Source: Narthecium ossifragum
Lineage: Eukaryota; Streptophyta; Magnoliopsida; Dioscoreales; Nartheciaceae
Length of the DNA stretch: 64,000 nucleotides
Reading direction: 5' to 3'
Assembly (NCBI GenBank): GCA_963920575.1
Contig: OY986966.1
Location: 6,825,236 to 6,889,235, forward strand
In this document: piece after piece, positions 1-10,932 of the stretch
Layout of the letters: every line of letters begins with the position of its first letter
Numbering within the stretch: the stretch's first letter is position 1
The notes under the pieces: model-generated
What the model was told of the DNA's origin: nothing
Databases searched by the model: none
The model's input: only the letters and a program-made list of their open reading frames with translations
Program-made: the position numbers and the translations under genes

Positions 1-720
1 ACTATGTGAATTTGATTTTGGGCCTTTACCCACAGGAACCCAAGTCTTCCCACATGTGCCACTCCCACGTGGAGGGGAAAGCTGTGAACCAGCAAGTACG
101 CTGGAAGCTTCCTCTATGTGGATATTAAAAAGCTTCTCCCCCTTACTCGCGCCATTAACTCTATCACTAGGATGGCCGCCCTTCTCTCTCTCCTCCCTGC
201 CCCTTCTGCTCCTCAGCCGTCCTCCTCCTACAGCACCCCTCTGTCGGCTCCGTCCTCTGTCAGGAAGCGAACGCCCACGCCGGCCAGGTGCCCGTCGCTG
301 ACTCGTCTCCTTGCTGGCGCTTGCATGCTTCCCTAGGTTGCCTCGGGACCTGCGCCAACCTCTGCGAACTTCCTGCCATGGCTCTTCCCCTCCTTCGCCG
401 TCTACCTCCGTCGTCGCCTTCGCCGTCGGAGCCCCCTGATCAAGTAAGACTTGAGCTTCCTCCAAATCCACCTCCATACTCCGCCGATCCCGATCCCTCT
501 TCTCCTGGTTAGGTATGGCTGCACCCCCTTCCTTCCTGCCAAGACTACCTCGTCGGCGCTCTGGTGCCGTCTGGACAGGTAAGGCTTGAGCTTCCTCTAG
601 ATCCACCTGCTCCCTAGGTCTCGATCCACCTCCAATCACCTCTTCAGCTGCCCTCCTGTCACACCCCTTAGATCCACCGATGCCCCCTTTCTCCCTGGTC
701 ACCCCATCCTCTCCCAGTGG
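1..720. other. No gene recognised; pyrimidine-rich leader-like sequence
   Basis: No convincing coding region. The stretch is rich in C and T with proline/serine-rich frames on both strands, as is common in plant LINE leaders and 5' UTRs. A near-duplicate of about 35 bp occurs at 442 and again at 577 (a gtaag-cttgagcttcctc core, each preceded by ca). Each copy resembles a splice donor context, but no exon could be built. Confidence 0.4.
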
Positions 721-1509
721 TTACAAAGTAGGCCGATTCCTCTCCATTCTCCGGGCATGGCAGGAGCCCGACCAATGCCCAAATGAATTGCAGAGCTCAC
801 ACACCGCAATATTATCATAGAAGGGTTTAATAAGTCGAGGTCCAGCTCTACTTTGCACCTCTAGATTAAGTACTGCAGGTTGATTCAGGTCTACTTCAAT
901 GCACACACGGGCAAATCGGCCGCGAGTAACGTCCCTAGTGTTCAAATCCACCTTTAATGGCTTACCTACCTTAGCTCCAATGTTAATCACCACCTCTTCA
1001 TGTATGCATTCAATAGCTAGGCCAGGCAAACGAACCCAAACCTCCAACATATGGAAATCCTTGGCGGATGGGCAGAAATTCTCTCGCCAAGGAATGAGTG
1101 CTAGCGGCAAGCCATTAATGTACCATGGCCTCCTAGCCATAACAAAGCTCCGGTCCTCTTCACAGGAGAACTGGAAAACAAAGACCCCTCCAACCATGTC
1201 AACAATCTGGACTGCACGATCGGCGCCCCACAGCTTTGGGAGCTTCGCCCTTAGAGCCTCCAGCGAAACCCTTCCGCCTGAGAATCTCCCAAAAAGGGAG
1301 AACTCCCAACGCTTACAACATCTATCCATCAAGTCATCACTAAGCACCACCACCACAGTCTCCGGTTGTTGCACACGCCAGCGACTAACACCCTCTTCCG
1401 TGTCGCCTTCCTGTGAGTCATTGCTACCTCCAGCCACTTCGGCAAAGGTACAAGAACCAAACTTGAATGGAAATCCTGGTGGGGGTCTAGGAATAGAGGA
1501 TTCAGACAT
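721..1509 (-). CDS. LINE ORF1 (DUF4283 gag-like protein with CCHC knuckle)
   Basis: An open frame of 262 codons. Residues about 45-215 match the layout of the DUF4283 nucleic-acid-binding domain of plant L1 LINE ORF1 proteins (VVVVLSDDLMDRCCKRW, then the GGVFVFQF core and MARRPWYINGLPLALIPW). The C-terminus carries a CX2CX4HX4C zinc knuckle (CELCNSFGHWSGSC). In the family this protein coats LINE RNA. No ORF2 follows it: sequence to the left lacks endonuclease or reverse transcriptase, so this is a detached ORF1 and the element cannot move by itself. Proteins of this type are usually longer at the C-terminus, so the frame may be truncated just after the knuckle. The start at 1509 (MSESSIPRPPPG) is the first Met before the domain. 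Confidence 0.75.
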   Translation of the reverse strand: MSESSIPRPPPGFPFKFGSCTFAEVAGGSNDSQEGDTEEGVSRWRVQQPETVVVVLSDDLMDRCCKRWEFSLFGRFSGGRVSLEALRAKLPKLWGADRAVQIVDMVGGVFVFQFSCEEDRSFVMARRPWYINGLPLALIPWRENFCPSAKDFHMLEVWVRLPGLAIECIHEEVVINIGAKVGKPLKVDLNTRDVTRGRFARVCIEVDLNQPAVLNLEVQSRAGPRLIKPFYDNIAVCELCNSFGHWSGSCHARRMERNRPTL

Positions 1510-1621
1510 CCTTCAGTAGAGCACCTGCCCCACCACCGCCAGGCGGTAGCCGGGCGACGATGCTCCTCTCAGTTCCTCTCTCTCAGCTCCTCTCAGCTCC
1601 TTACCTATTGTATTTTCAAGT

Positions 1622-1655
1622 ACATGGAAAACAAAGACCCCTCCAGCCATGTCAT
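1622..1655 (-). repeat. Displaced short copy of LINE ORF1 sequence at the NLR junction
   Basis: About 30 bases here (ggaaaacaaagacccctcca, then a near-identical CCATGTCA) repeat the sequence at 1170-1202 inside LINE ORF1, where they encode the MVGGVFVF core. The copy abuts the point where homology to the second NLR copy begins. It marks a junction between LINE and NLR sequence. Confidence 0.65.
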
Positions 1656-3605
1656 CATCCCTTCTACTATGTATATATATATCGCAGCTAGTCCAGTTAA
1701 TTAACATCATCTTGCTTTGTTTGTTATCCTTGAAAAAGGTTGTTTTCGCAACAAGGACGAAGACGGTCTGCGAAGAGATGGGGGCTGATGAGATGATTGA
1801 GGTAGTTCCCTTAGAACCAGAGGATGCTTACACCCTATTCAAACAGGTAGTTAACAACGATAGCATCGACTCTGACAAAAGAATAGAATCTGTTGCGAGG
1901 TATGTTGCCAAAGAAATTGGTGGGATGCCTCGCCTTCTTATCACATTCGGAGGACCATTCTCTCGCCGTAAAAGTTTGGAGGAGTGGAAGGATGCCTACA
2001 CCTTTTGGAGGACATCGGCGATGAATTTCATCAAATCTTATTACGACGCAAATGATTTGGACTGGGTGGGTCTTGGTTTTGACAACTTGAATGATGGCAC
2101 AGCAAAAGAGTGCTTCGTGGGGTCTTCATTGTGGCCCGGCCAAGATCGACTCGTGTACCATGATGAACTTGTTCAATACTGGATGAGGCATGGAGTGATC
2201 GGAAATTATAATGATAATTTTAGCACGATCATGAGTTGTGGACATAACATCATCCGTCAACTTATGGATGAAACGATATTGTTCGAGCCTATTAGGGGTT
2301 CGGAGGTGACACTAAGGATCAACGAGGAAGCTAGAAAATCGATATGGCTCGATAGTCGCTACAGAAATGACGCCGAGTGGATAGTTCGGGAAGGAGTTGG
2401 GTTGGAAGAAGTAGATGTGGAGGAATGGGGTGATGCTATAGTAGTAGCATTGATGGACAATCACATAAAAGAGTTGCCGCAAGAACTGCCGGATTGTCCC
2501 GACCTATCAACCTTCATTTTTCAGCAACCTTCTTACTTGAATCCGTCTGATAGCTTTGAAATTCCTCCAGGATTTTTCCAGCGTATGTTAGCACTGACAT
2601 ATTTGGATTTATCAGGATGTCATATCTATGACCTACCAGCAGATATCGATTGTTTGGTTCAGCTACGATACCTCAATCTGTCCTCCACCAAGATCACATC
2701 CTTACCCGATAACTTGGGTAGCCTGCAAGAATTGCAGTTCTTGATCTTGAGAAAGATGCCATTTGATTTCAGGGTCTCTACAATGGCGATTCAGGGTCTC
2801 GATAAACTACGAGTCCTACGCATTGAGAGGTAGAGTTTAATTTCTGAATGGAGGTCTCAGCGATGCAGCCACCATACTATCGTGCGTGCTGATTATGTCT
2901 TGGATTGTTTACTGTACTGTTTATTTCTAATGGCATTTTGTTGAAATTTTCTTGTCTGTAATTGTGTGTTATATTTCTAGTGTTTTTGTTGTAGGTTGCT
3001 TTCAGAATTCAATTATGTGCATCCGAATATGTAGAACATCTTTGCTGTGATAGCCAAGACAACACCATATTTGTAAAAGATAAGCTTAATTTGCTACTAA
3101 TGACATTGTGGTGTCTCAAAATGCACCTATGCAACTAAGGGGTGGGTTTCATACGCGGGGATATCTCATTGTTGGTTGCATTTCTAGCATATATATATAT
3201 TACATTTTATGTAAACTAGTCATTCCAAAGAAAAACACAATCATGTGTGTTGGAAGAAATCTTGTACGACTCACATAGAGCCGGTGGATCAGTTGAGGAT
3301 GAGGTGCAGAAGATGGAAATAAGAAATGGTCTCTTCAAGTGCATTATGTTGGGTTGCATAAGTATTAGTGTTGCTCTGAAATTTACTCAACGAGGGTAAA
3401 TGATCACTAGACATGTGACGTGTGTCAATTGGAATGATAAGCATAAAGGTCGTACATTTCTACATGTCTCTTTCTTTAATACGTTTCTGCCTGTCTAAAT
3501 TAAGAGGATTCTGTTTCTAACAACTAAGGCTATACTAGATGCTGAGAGCAACTGCAATAAATTAAAGGAAAGCAGTAAACGTTATACTAATTGTGAGAAA
3601 ATGAA
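1655..3605 (+). repeat. Left arm of an inverted segmental duplication (NLR exon 2 plus 3' flank)
   Basis: This arm aligns to the reverse complement of about 39105-45560. Homology starts at GTCATC, runs through the last bases of the NLR intron, exon 2 and the 3' flank, and fades near 3605. Matched landmarks in the flank include gaattcaattatgtgcatc, tgtcaattggaatgat and tatactagatgc. The right arm is interrupted by the copia element at 39215-43742; this arm keeps the uninterrupted site at 3492-3496. Confidence 0.8.
1739..2833 (+). pseudogene. NLR (CC-NB-ARC-LRR) fragment, exon 2 only
   Basis: Open from a clear splice acceptor (ttgaaaaag, then gttgttttcgc) to a stop, 364 codons. It starts in the NB-ARC RNBS-B motif (VVFATRTKTVCEEM), continues through a GLPL-like GGMPRLL, the ARC2/winged-helix part (CSLWPGQD-type SLWPGQDRLVYHDELVQYWM) and about three leucine-rich repeats (LTYLDLSGCHIYDLPADIDC). 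It is closely related to exon 2 of the minus-strand NLR at 44381-46903. The matching exon 1, with coiled coil and P-loop, is absent: LINE sequence lies where it should be. Intact NLRs use the P-loop to bind nucleotide, so this copy should not signal on its own. The frame is unbroken, which suggests a fairly recent truncation; it could also be a partial NLR transcribed from an upstream promoter. Confidence 0.8.
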
Positions 3606-5140
3606 CGAATTTCTCGTTTTGAAGACACTAGTGGTTCAGCACGTGCTTCGCACATGCACACCACTTTTGATTACATTAGCAAATTTGTAGTAATATTTTT
3701 ATTCAAATGAAGTGAATAAATGTAGATTTGTATGCAGCAACTTTGAACCTCATGCGCGTCTTGATTGGGTCATTAGATCAAGCACCTCGCGTTTCTCTAA
3801 CATCCAATCAAAATGAATAGCATAATCAAACTAATGCTTGTTTTTCCTTTTTCTCTAAGTAGGATTTCAAAGCTGACTCAGATAAGATCCGAAGAATTTG
3901 TACTGCTTAATAGATTGGAGTTAGGAGATTTAAGAAGAGATCAGGTGATGCTCAAAGACATTTCCTTACATCCTATATCTGAAAGGTCTCCGGTAAGGCA
4001 TATAATCTTTTCCAATGAGCTCAATACCTAATTCCCTCAGAAACCATAAGTATAAAAAAAATTCTTGTCTACAGGAGCATATGGAGAGGTCTCACTTACG
4101 AAAGATATGGCAGCTGGATTTATTATTGTGATCTTTTTGTTGTCACTACTAATAGGAATGCAACTAAAACACAAAAAAACTTGCCAAATAAAGCATAGCT
4201 TCAATAGAGATACAATTCCCAATATCAATCACAATAAAGCATAGCTGCAATTAGTTAAGACTAATGTATAAAGAAACATACTCTCAAGGCACAAGAATAT
4301 CAAGTGATAAGGTTGGCTCACCAATAATCACTACTGCATACATTAGTGATAAACAAAATTTCAAATTTTCAACGTTCTCATTTTTTATGGATACGTTCAA
4401 CATATACCTTTCAAGCAACAAAGAATTGCACTGGATAATACAGAATAAAATCTTTGACAAAGAAGCAGACAAAGTCAAGCCCAAAATCACGTACAACTCT
4501 AGTGATGTTTTGCAATCCCGCGCCACTAAAATACTTCTGACAATTTAAGTTTCTTTTCACTGCATGTGACAGGCATAATAGATGAGAAACAAATCAGCAA
4601 GGAATGTACTGCTAATTTTGGTGCTTCGAAGAGGAAGTTGGAGAAGCACAATGAAAACTAACCTTGATCAGATTTGGCAGAGAGAATTATGCTCATACTT
4701 GTATTCTTAAGGGGAATTTAGAAATAGGAAAGTAATTCTACCTTGATTTAATTTTCGTGCAAACCAGCCGTCCAATCTATCACACACGAAGCTGCAATTT
4801 CAAAAAAAGTGTACAGTTAAATGCTCAATTTGTATGTATTTCCTGATGAAGTAAAGAATAGCAAAAATTGAATTGTTTGAAAAGCAAAGACCAAATGCGA
4901 TCACATTGAAAAGATCTCTTATATAGCATGTGAACATGGACAGTGAAAGCTTTGTCAAAGTACAATACACATTGGTTAGAAATCTAGGTGAAGAAATTAG
5001 ACATTTCCTAAAATCCATATATAACTGGAGCATATCTACATATTTAATTTATAAATTGCTAATATGGTTAGCCCATGATCAATTGTTTCATATTACCCAA
5101 GTCATGTTGGCAACGTTTGTTTTTCTTTGTCATGTGTTTT
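3606..5140. other. Intergenic; no gene recognised
   Basis: AT-rich sequence with only short frames (up to 103 codons) that show no family signature. A short complementary pair near 3640 (cacgtgcttcgcacatgc) resembles the core of small MITE-type repeats. Some stretches around 3860-4030 and 4560-4720 look exon-like between AG and GT dinucleotides, but nothing recognisable could be assembled. Confidence 0.4.
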
Positions 5141-8100
5141 CCGAGTTGTTACGTACATACAAGAAGCTAGAGCTGCGCAAAGGGTTAGGCATGTATGGCT
5201 GCAAGCAGGGGATCGGAATTCTTCCTACTTCCACAGTTTAGTTTCTAGTAGAAGACACAAATCAAAAGTTGTTGAGGTCATGGGTGAAGATGGGCAGATG
5301 GTCAGGGATCACAGGAGCATCGGGAAGATATTTGTTTCATACTACTCTACCCTTTGGTCTGCTGATCGAGGATGTTTCCTTCTTGACCTACCAGAACTTC
5401 CTACAGTAGATGAGAGCCTGCATAGCCTGCTTGAAAGTGAAGTTGCTGAAGCTGAAATCCTTGATGCCCTACGTAGCATGGGGAAGAATAAATGTACGGG
5501 GCCCGACGGCATACCAGTTGAATTCAATCTTAACAACTGGGATATTGTTGGACATGATTTTGTTGAGATTGTCCAGAGTTTCTTCCTAACAGCTCGCCTT
5601 CCCCAGAATTGGAATGAAACATTTATCTCTCTTGTACCCAAGTGCAAGTTCCCTAAGGTTGTTAAGGAATTCAGACCTATTAGCCTATGCAATGTAGGCT
5701 ATAAGGTCATTACAACTGTCCTAGCCAGAAGAATGAAGCTTGTCCTTGATAGCCTCATTGGATTAGAACAATCAGCCTTCCTCACTGGCCGTTGCATTCA
5801 TGATAATATAGATGCAGCAAAAGAGGTCTATCACTCAGTTAAAATTGCTCCGAAGTCTAATAGCATGATGATTTTGAAAGTTGATCTTCGTGCAGCCTAC
5901 GATCGAGTACAGTGGGGTTTCTTGCAAAGGGTGTTGGAAGCAATGGGTTTTCCATCCAAATGGATTGCCTGGGTGATAGCTTGTGTAGTCAGACCAAAAT
6001 TCTCCATCATAGTCAATGGCAAGCTTCACGGCAGGTTCAGCTCTCAGTGTGGCTTGAGGCAGGGAGACCCCTTGTCCTCATATCTTTTTTTAACAGTTCA
6101 GGAGGTTCTTTCAAGAATTCTGAAGAATCCATCAACGGGGCTCAAGGGACTAAGGTTCAAAAGCTCTGACTTCTCTCTATCTCATTTGCTTTATGCTGAT
6201 GATTGCTTGCTCTTTTCTAATGCTACATGCTTGGAGGCAAGAAGATTGAAGGAGTCTCTGTTAAGGTTCAAACTTCTTTCGGGCCTTGAAATAAATGTTA
6301 GCAAATCCAGCGTGCGCTTCTCCCCAACTGTCCCGGCTGAGAGGAAGCACACCATTTGTCATATTCTTGGTCTTGCTGAGGCAGAGGGCAGTTGGACTTA
6401 TCTTGGAGCTCCCCTCTGCTCCGGGAGAGTGACAGTGGCGGATTGTTCAGAAATGATTGACAAGATGGTGGCTAAAGTTCTCTCCTGGCAGGGTAGGCAC
6501 ATCTCGGATCCTGGAAAGCTTGTACTCATCAAATCTGTCCTCCAAGCCTTCCCTACCTTCGTCATGCATACATCCCACATTCCTTTGGGAGTTATTAACA
6601 AGCTTGATCGTGTTTGCCGCGACTTCTTGTGGAGGGGACGCAGGTTAGGCATCGCCAACATAGCTTGGAAGGATGTCTGCTCTCCTAAAGAGATTGGTGG
6701 GCTAGGCATTAGAGATCTCAACTCATGGCAGGTGGCCCTTAAAGCAAAACGAGCGGCATCCTTCCTCGAGCCGGGAATCAATGTTTGGAAAGCACTCCCC
6801 AAAGCCAAATATCAATGGCAAGGACCCCTTCCTTCCCCTCATGACTCAGGTTTGGTTTCAACCCATTGGAAGCATATATGTTATGCCGCGAACTCTATTA
6901 GGAAAAGATTAGTTTGGAATCCAGGCCTTGGAAGCCATCTCAATGTTGTGAATGATGCATGGATTTTAGATCTGCCTTTATCTAGATGGCCCACTATGTT
7001 TAATGTCTATATTGGATTGGAGAGCATTCAGGTTGGAGATCTTGCAGCTAATGGAGTTTGGGATGACAATGCTTTACAAAGGTCCTTTCACCCTTCATTG
7101 TCAGAAGTAATTAAACGGATAGTGTGTAGCGAGGATGATAGCAGCCGCTGGCCTCTCAGTGGCTCTGGGTTGGTAACTTCACAATCAGCTTATTTAGCAC
7201 ATACACAGGAAGCAATCCAGCAATCCAAGTATGGCAATGAGGAAGCTTGGAACAATGTATGGAGGTCTCCAGGAGGGCCAAGAGTTCGCCATTTCCTTTG
7301 GCGAGTCATGCATGAGAAGTTACCGGTGAGAGATAGGCTATGGAGGCTGCATTTGACCTCAGTGAGAACTTGTCCAAGATGCAACAGAGAGCCTGAGACA
7401 GTTGCTCATGCGGTCTTTGGATGCCAGTTCATTTTTGAAGTGTTTTCCTTAATTGCCGAGAAAGAGGGTCTTCATCTCCCAGCTTGGAACCTTAATGCAG
7501 TCTTAGACGCATTGCTAGGAAATGGTTCGAAGACGATGAAAGCATACTTGGGATGCGGTATGTGGATGATTTGGAAAGATCGCAACGAGATAGTCTTCAG
7601 TGCCAGTGGAGATTCTGTTTAGGTTGTTGCCTGCAAGATAAGAAGAATGGTAAAAGAGCAGTTAGAGCACGCTAAGAGGCCAAGCCATGTTACCTCGCCT
7701 AGTCCGTCCCTTGGTGCCTCTTCTTCGCTGGGATCTCATGTGATCCAAACTGATGTTTCTTATGACCCATTGTCTGGATCTGCTGCAATCGACTCTGTCG
7801 TTTTATCCGCAGATCGGAGAGAGGTTTGGGCTTGGGGTAGGCCGCTGGTTATTGCTTCAGTCCTAGAAGGTGAGATGAAAGCGATTTTAGAGGGGATGAG
7901 GAATGCTAAATTACATGGGCTCAAGAATGTCATAGTTGAGACGGATTCACTCGCCGCAGTTCATATCCTTAATGGTCTAAGGGTATGGCCTCCAGACTTG
8001 GAGCACATTGCTAAGGAGATTTGGTTGCATGCACTCCTTTTTGATTCTGTTCTCTTTTTATATATTTCTAGAGAGTGTAACGCGAGAGCCGATAGTGTTG

Positions 8101-8174
8101 CTCGAGCGTGTCGCAGATCCAGGTTGATGTATAACTGGTCTCGCGAGTCAGAGACTCAGCTGTTCGGCAGCTAG
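5127..8174 (+). pseudogene. LINE ORF2 (reverse transcriptase, zf-RVT, RNase H), one in-frame stop
   Basis: From the 5' edge the frame runs through RT motifs: GPDGIP near residue 125, FRPISLCNVGYKV near 185, the GLRQGDPLSSYLF block near 310 and the catalytic LLYADDCLLF near 355. Near residue 715-770 is the plant-LINE zf-RVT region (GPRVRHFLWRVMHEKLPVRD, then CPRC...H..C). A single TAG at 7620-7622 interrupts the frame. It resumes in phase and contains an RNase H domain (QTDVSYDP with its first Asp, VETDSLAAVHIL, and NARADSVARACR at the end). The N-terminal endonuclease is lost by truncation. The few lesions suggest a young insertion. Confidence 0.85.
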
Positions 8175-8239
8175 TTTTGTTGTCATGTTTGGATGTAAAT
8201 TTTAGCCTGTGGGCTCATCTCATCAAAAAAAAAAAAACT
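5143..8239 (+). mobile_element. 5'-truncated L1-type LINE with poly(A) tail
   Basis: Retrotransposon copied by target-primed reverse transcription. The body carries reverse transcriptase, a zf-RVT region and RNase H, then a short 3' UTR (ttttagcctgtgggctcatc) and a poly(A) of 13. The endonuclease and ORF1 are missing, the usual result of incomplete reverse transcription. The same 3' UTR phrase ends the LINE pieces at 9789-9831 and, inverted, at 60332-60370, so all three belong to one family. I could not find a clear target duplication; the 5' edge near 5143 is set by where LINE protein similarity begins. Confidence 0.85.
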
Positions 8240-8430
8240 ATAATGCTGATGCTCTCAAGATTTACATGGAAAACCTCCCAGCAAATCACTAAGAGGAAAA
8301 ACCACGGGGCGGAGGAGGATTTCACTATGATTGAAGGTGGGTTACAAGGGTTCTTCTAGAGGAGAACAAGACATCTCTCTCTAGGGTTTCAAGCAACAAG
8401 ATGATGACCTAAAAAGATCTCTAAACCCTG

Positions 8431-8440
8431 ATTTATATGC
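8431..8440 (-). promoter_or_regulatory. TATA-like box of the copia-type LTR
   Basis: Reads gcatataaat on the minus strand, about 60 bp downstream (in LTR sense) of the last palindrome of the array. Position inside the LTR fits a U3 promoter. Inference from sequence only. Confidence 0.5.
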
Positions 8441-8499
8441 CCCAAGTTAATTAGGATCGGAATTAATCCTAACCGTCCAAAAAACCCCGGCTACCGTTT

Positions 8500-8815
8500 T
8501 TGAATCGATCCAGAGTAGGCTTGGATCGATCCAATGTGCGACAACCAAACCAGTTCTCTGTCAACAGGTCTGGGATCGATCCACTGTGGCTTTGGATCGA
8601 TCCAGATTTGGGTTTGGATCGATCCAATTCACATTGGATCGATCTACTAGGTTCTGCTGCAATCCACGTCTCTAGAAACTGAGTTTGGATCGATCCACTG
8701 TGCAGACCTGTAACCACGTCTCTGTGAGGGGTCTTCCGGATCGATCCAACCTGGTCTAGATCGATCCATCATCAACTTGGATCGATCCGAAGGCATTCTG
8801 AATCGATCCCAAGTT
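8500..8815. repeat. GGATCGATCC palindrome array in the copia-type LTR
   Basis: Eleven copies of an ATCGATCC-type motif in about 315 bp, most as the full 10-base palindrome GGATCGATCC, spaced 20-55 bp apart with unrelated spacers. The outer bases are symmetric (tGGATCGATCCa). A random 8-mer would be expected about once in 65 kb. Confidence 0.9.
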
Positions 8816-8940
8816 TCCCAGATTTGATCTGAGTCTCCTTTCTTCATAGCTTCTTCTTCTTCTCCTCTTGTGCCACATCCAGTTGTTTTATGCAACTAGA
8901 TTCCATTTGTTGAGGTCTCATGAGGAGAGAAACCCCAACA

Positions 8941-9240
8941 TTTGATGCTCAGGATGATTTGGTGCCCAGAAAAAGGAGCTCCCCTAATAAGTTTCCAGTG
9001 AAAACAACTTTCCTAGAAAACAAGGCAGAAAGCTCCTGCAGACCAAGAATATGGCAGACGGATTATCAATATAAGTCGATTCAGCAATTGAGCATCTCCA
9101 AAACTCCATCCTAGAAAATCCTATGAAGCTCAACAGAGAGCAATAAACTCGAAACAATTATCAGTAGAATGCTTATAAACAGACAAAAGAAAAGGTCAAT
9201 AATTACAAATCGGTAGACAATTATCGTTTTCCTCACTGTA
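8941..9240. other. Short intergenic stretch, nothing recognised
   Basis: AT-rich sequence between the LTR and the next LINE fragment. One 64-codon frame has no recognisable domain. Confidence 0.4.
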
Positions 9241-9831
9241 AGGTTGATTAGGATTTAATAATTGCATTCTTTTGCAAAAATGAAGGGTAATCCTGCACAT
9301 GCTCGTAAGATCTCGGAAGACACGGTGATGCTACAGGTGGATGCATCTAGGGACGTGGTTGGAGGCCACCGAACTGCAATTGGTGTGGTGGCTTGTGTGG
9401 TGGCTTCGGATAGCGCTGGGGAGCTCCGATGGGTTCAAGGAGATAGTGTTGTTATCAAATCTATTTTTAAAACAGAGATAATTGCTATATGTCGGGCATT
9501 AGAGTGGGCCAAGGGGAAGAGTGAACGCAGAGTGATAGTCAAGTCGGACGCTAAAGAAGTGGTTGATGTCCTGCTGGGGCGTCGACCATGGCCGGTGGAA
9601 GAGGAAAAGCATGCCAAGCTAGCTTGGCGACTCCTTTTGGACTTTGACTCTGTTCTTGTTTTGAATATTCCTAGAAGCTATAGCCTTAGAGCAAATCAGG
9701 TGGCCAAATGGTGCCGGGCTAATGGTACCAGGTTTGCCTCGCAAGCAGATGAAGGCATAGAAACCCTTAAGCCAATTATATAAATAATTTTAGCCCGTGG
9801 GCTCAATTCATCAAAAAAACAAAAAAAAAAC
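9241..9831 (+). mobile_element. 3' end of a LINE (RNase H plus tail)
   Basis: Strongly 5'-truncated copy of the same LINE family. It keeps only the RNase H part, the 3' UTR phrase (ttttagcccgtgggctca) and a broken poly(A) tail near 9813-9831. The 5' edge is approximate. Confidence 0.75.
9262..9783 (+). pseudogene. LINE RNase H domain fragment
   Basis: An intact 173-codon frame with RNase H layout: QVDASRDVVGG (first acidic residue), TEIIAICRALEWAKG, VKSDAKEVVDVLLG, and the C-terminal NIPRSYSLRANQVAKWCR. This is the last domain of plant LINE ORF2. Reverse transcriptase is missing upstream, so it is a remnant even though its frame is open. It is diverged from the RNase H at 7647-8174, so it came from a different source copy. 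Confidence 0.75.
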
Positions 9832-10221
9832 ATAGAAAATCTCAGTTTGATATAACATTCAGTTATTTGAGAATGAAGGTCATGATTAGGGTGGTGGCTC
9901 CAATAGTCCTATTGTTAGCACTAGTTTAGTTAGAATTAAATTATATTGCTTACTAAAAAAAATTATGTATATTGCTTACTAAAAAAATTCTGATCCTTGA
10001 CTCTATTAATAACGCAATATATTTTTTCTCAATTGTAAAAAACACAATCACACAACAACGTGGAAAATGGAAATCACAAAACCAAAGATCCTGTACGTGT
10101 CTTGGATTTGCGGTTTCGTATAAGGCCAGATCCATGCTCAGAGCCCAAATCTACTCATGTGGAGCAACTTAATAAATTGCAGTTGGCAATGAGCACTTGA
10201 TAAAGTACCTCATAACTGTAG
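9832..10221. other. Intergenic, nothing recognised
   Basis: AT-rich, with short poly(A)-like runs and no coding signal. Confidence 0.4.
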
Positions 10222-10722
10222 TGATGCAGGTCAAGGAGTTCCCTCCGTTTGAATCAGGTGTCCGGACGACCGTGATCGTAAGATGCACAATTTTTTATCT
10301 CGGAGGCCGATCGAGGTTCATGAGGTGTCAAAACGACCGGCTCGACGAAACCTACAAGAACCATGGGGGATCCCCCATGACCGGACCCTCAAAAGCCCAA
10401 ATTCCTTCATCTGATGTCTCAAATTTCCGTTTTTAGTAAAACTTCCCTTATTTGGCAATTTTCCTTTTTTAGGACTTTCAATATTTGGTCAATTCCATTT
10501 TCTGATTTCAGGATTAGTTTGATTAGTAGTTGATTTGAGATTTGAGTCTATCTCCTTAGTCTATAAAAGAAGTTAGGGCTTGTATTGAAGTTTTTAGTTT
10601 TGATGATTAATGAAAGTTAGGGTTTTGTTTTCTCCCCTTGAGAATTCTGGTTTTCTCTCCAATAGAGAGGACGGTTGTCTCTCCCGTTGAGAGGTTCCAT
10701 CTTCCACATTTACCCTGCGCCA
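10222..10722 (+). mobile_element. 5' LTR of an internally deleted LTR element
   Basis: Starts TGATGCAGGTCAAGG and ends CCCTGCGCCA, followed after three bases by a tRNA-Met type primer-binding site. A second copy lies at 10933-11346, and a related full-length solo LTR at 59601-60205 has the same TGATGCAGG start and CCCTGTGCCA end with a target duplication. LTR features include a possible TATA near 10560 (ctataaaag). Confidence 0.8.
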
Positions 10723-10932
10723 AAGTGGTATCAGAGATATCCTAGTTCCTGGGAAGAGGAACCATGCCTCGACCTCGAACCAGAGCCCGTGCTCGACGGC
10801 CGCCTAGCGTATCTCCACCTCCGCCCAGAGGACCTGGTCGTCCTCTTGTAGTTCGTGCCCCACCCCACCGGGAGCAAGGGGTCCTGCAGCCGACCCAGAC
10901 TCGAGGACGAGTCCTTTCCAACCAGGGGAGGA
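10723..10932 (+). pseudogene. Residual internal region (start of gag and polypurine tract)
   Basis: Only about 210 bp separate the LTRs. A frame starting at 10764 encodes an Arg/Pro-rich start (MPRPRTRARARRPP), a likely gag N-terminus. It runs straight into a purine tract (accaggggagga) directly before the second LTR. The bulk of gag and all of pol are deleted, giving a TRIM-like, non-autonomous structure. Confidence 0.7.
10726..10737 (+). promoter_or_regulatory. Primer-binding site (initiator tRNA-Met)
   Basis: TGGTATCAGAGA just inside the 5' LTR, matching the usual plant TGGTATCAGAGC primer site for minus-strand DNA synthesis. Confidence 0.8.

Larger units (their letters stand above)
8240..8940 (-). 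mobile_element. LTR of a copia-type retrotransposon (probably solo)
   Basis: Read on the minus strand, it starts TGTTGGGGTTTCTCTCC at 8940. It contains a palindrome array, a TATA-like box, and ends in the copia-like LTR phrase that on the plus strand reads tttacatggaaaacctccc ... aaaaccacggg. This parallels the LTR of the copia element at 39215-43742 (tttacgtggttc ... ctacgtccacgg). The lower edge is uncertain because it abuts the poly(A) of the LINE. An 8-base direct repeat TGATGCTC lies at 8247 and 8943. No internal domain adjoins it. Confidence 0.6.

Noticed and set aside
899..1519. 206-codon open frame on the plus strand
   Set aside because: Antisense shadow of LINE ORF1, which has a recognisable DUF4283 domain and CCHC knuckle.
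8500..8815. CRISPR-like look of regularly spaced palindromes (also 20228-20597 and 53813-54093)
   Set aside because: The genome is a plant nucleus, repeats are 8-20 bases, spacing is irregular and there are no cas genes.
8247..8950. TGATGCTC direct repeat as an 8-bp target duplication
   Set aside because: It does not sit exactly at TG..CA ends, and copia elements make 5-bp duplications; kept only as a note on the LTR.
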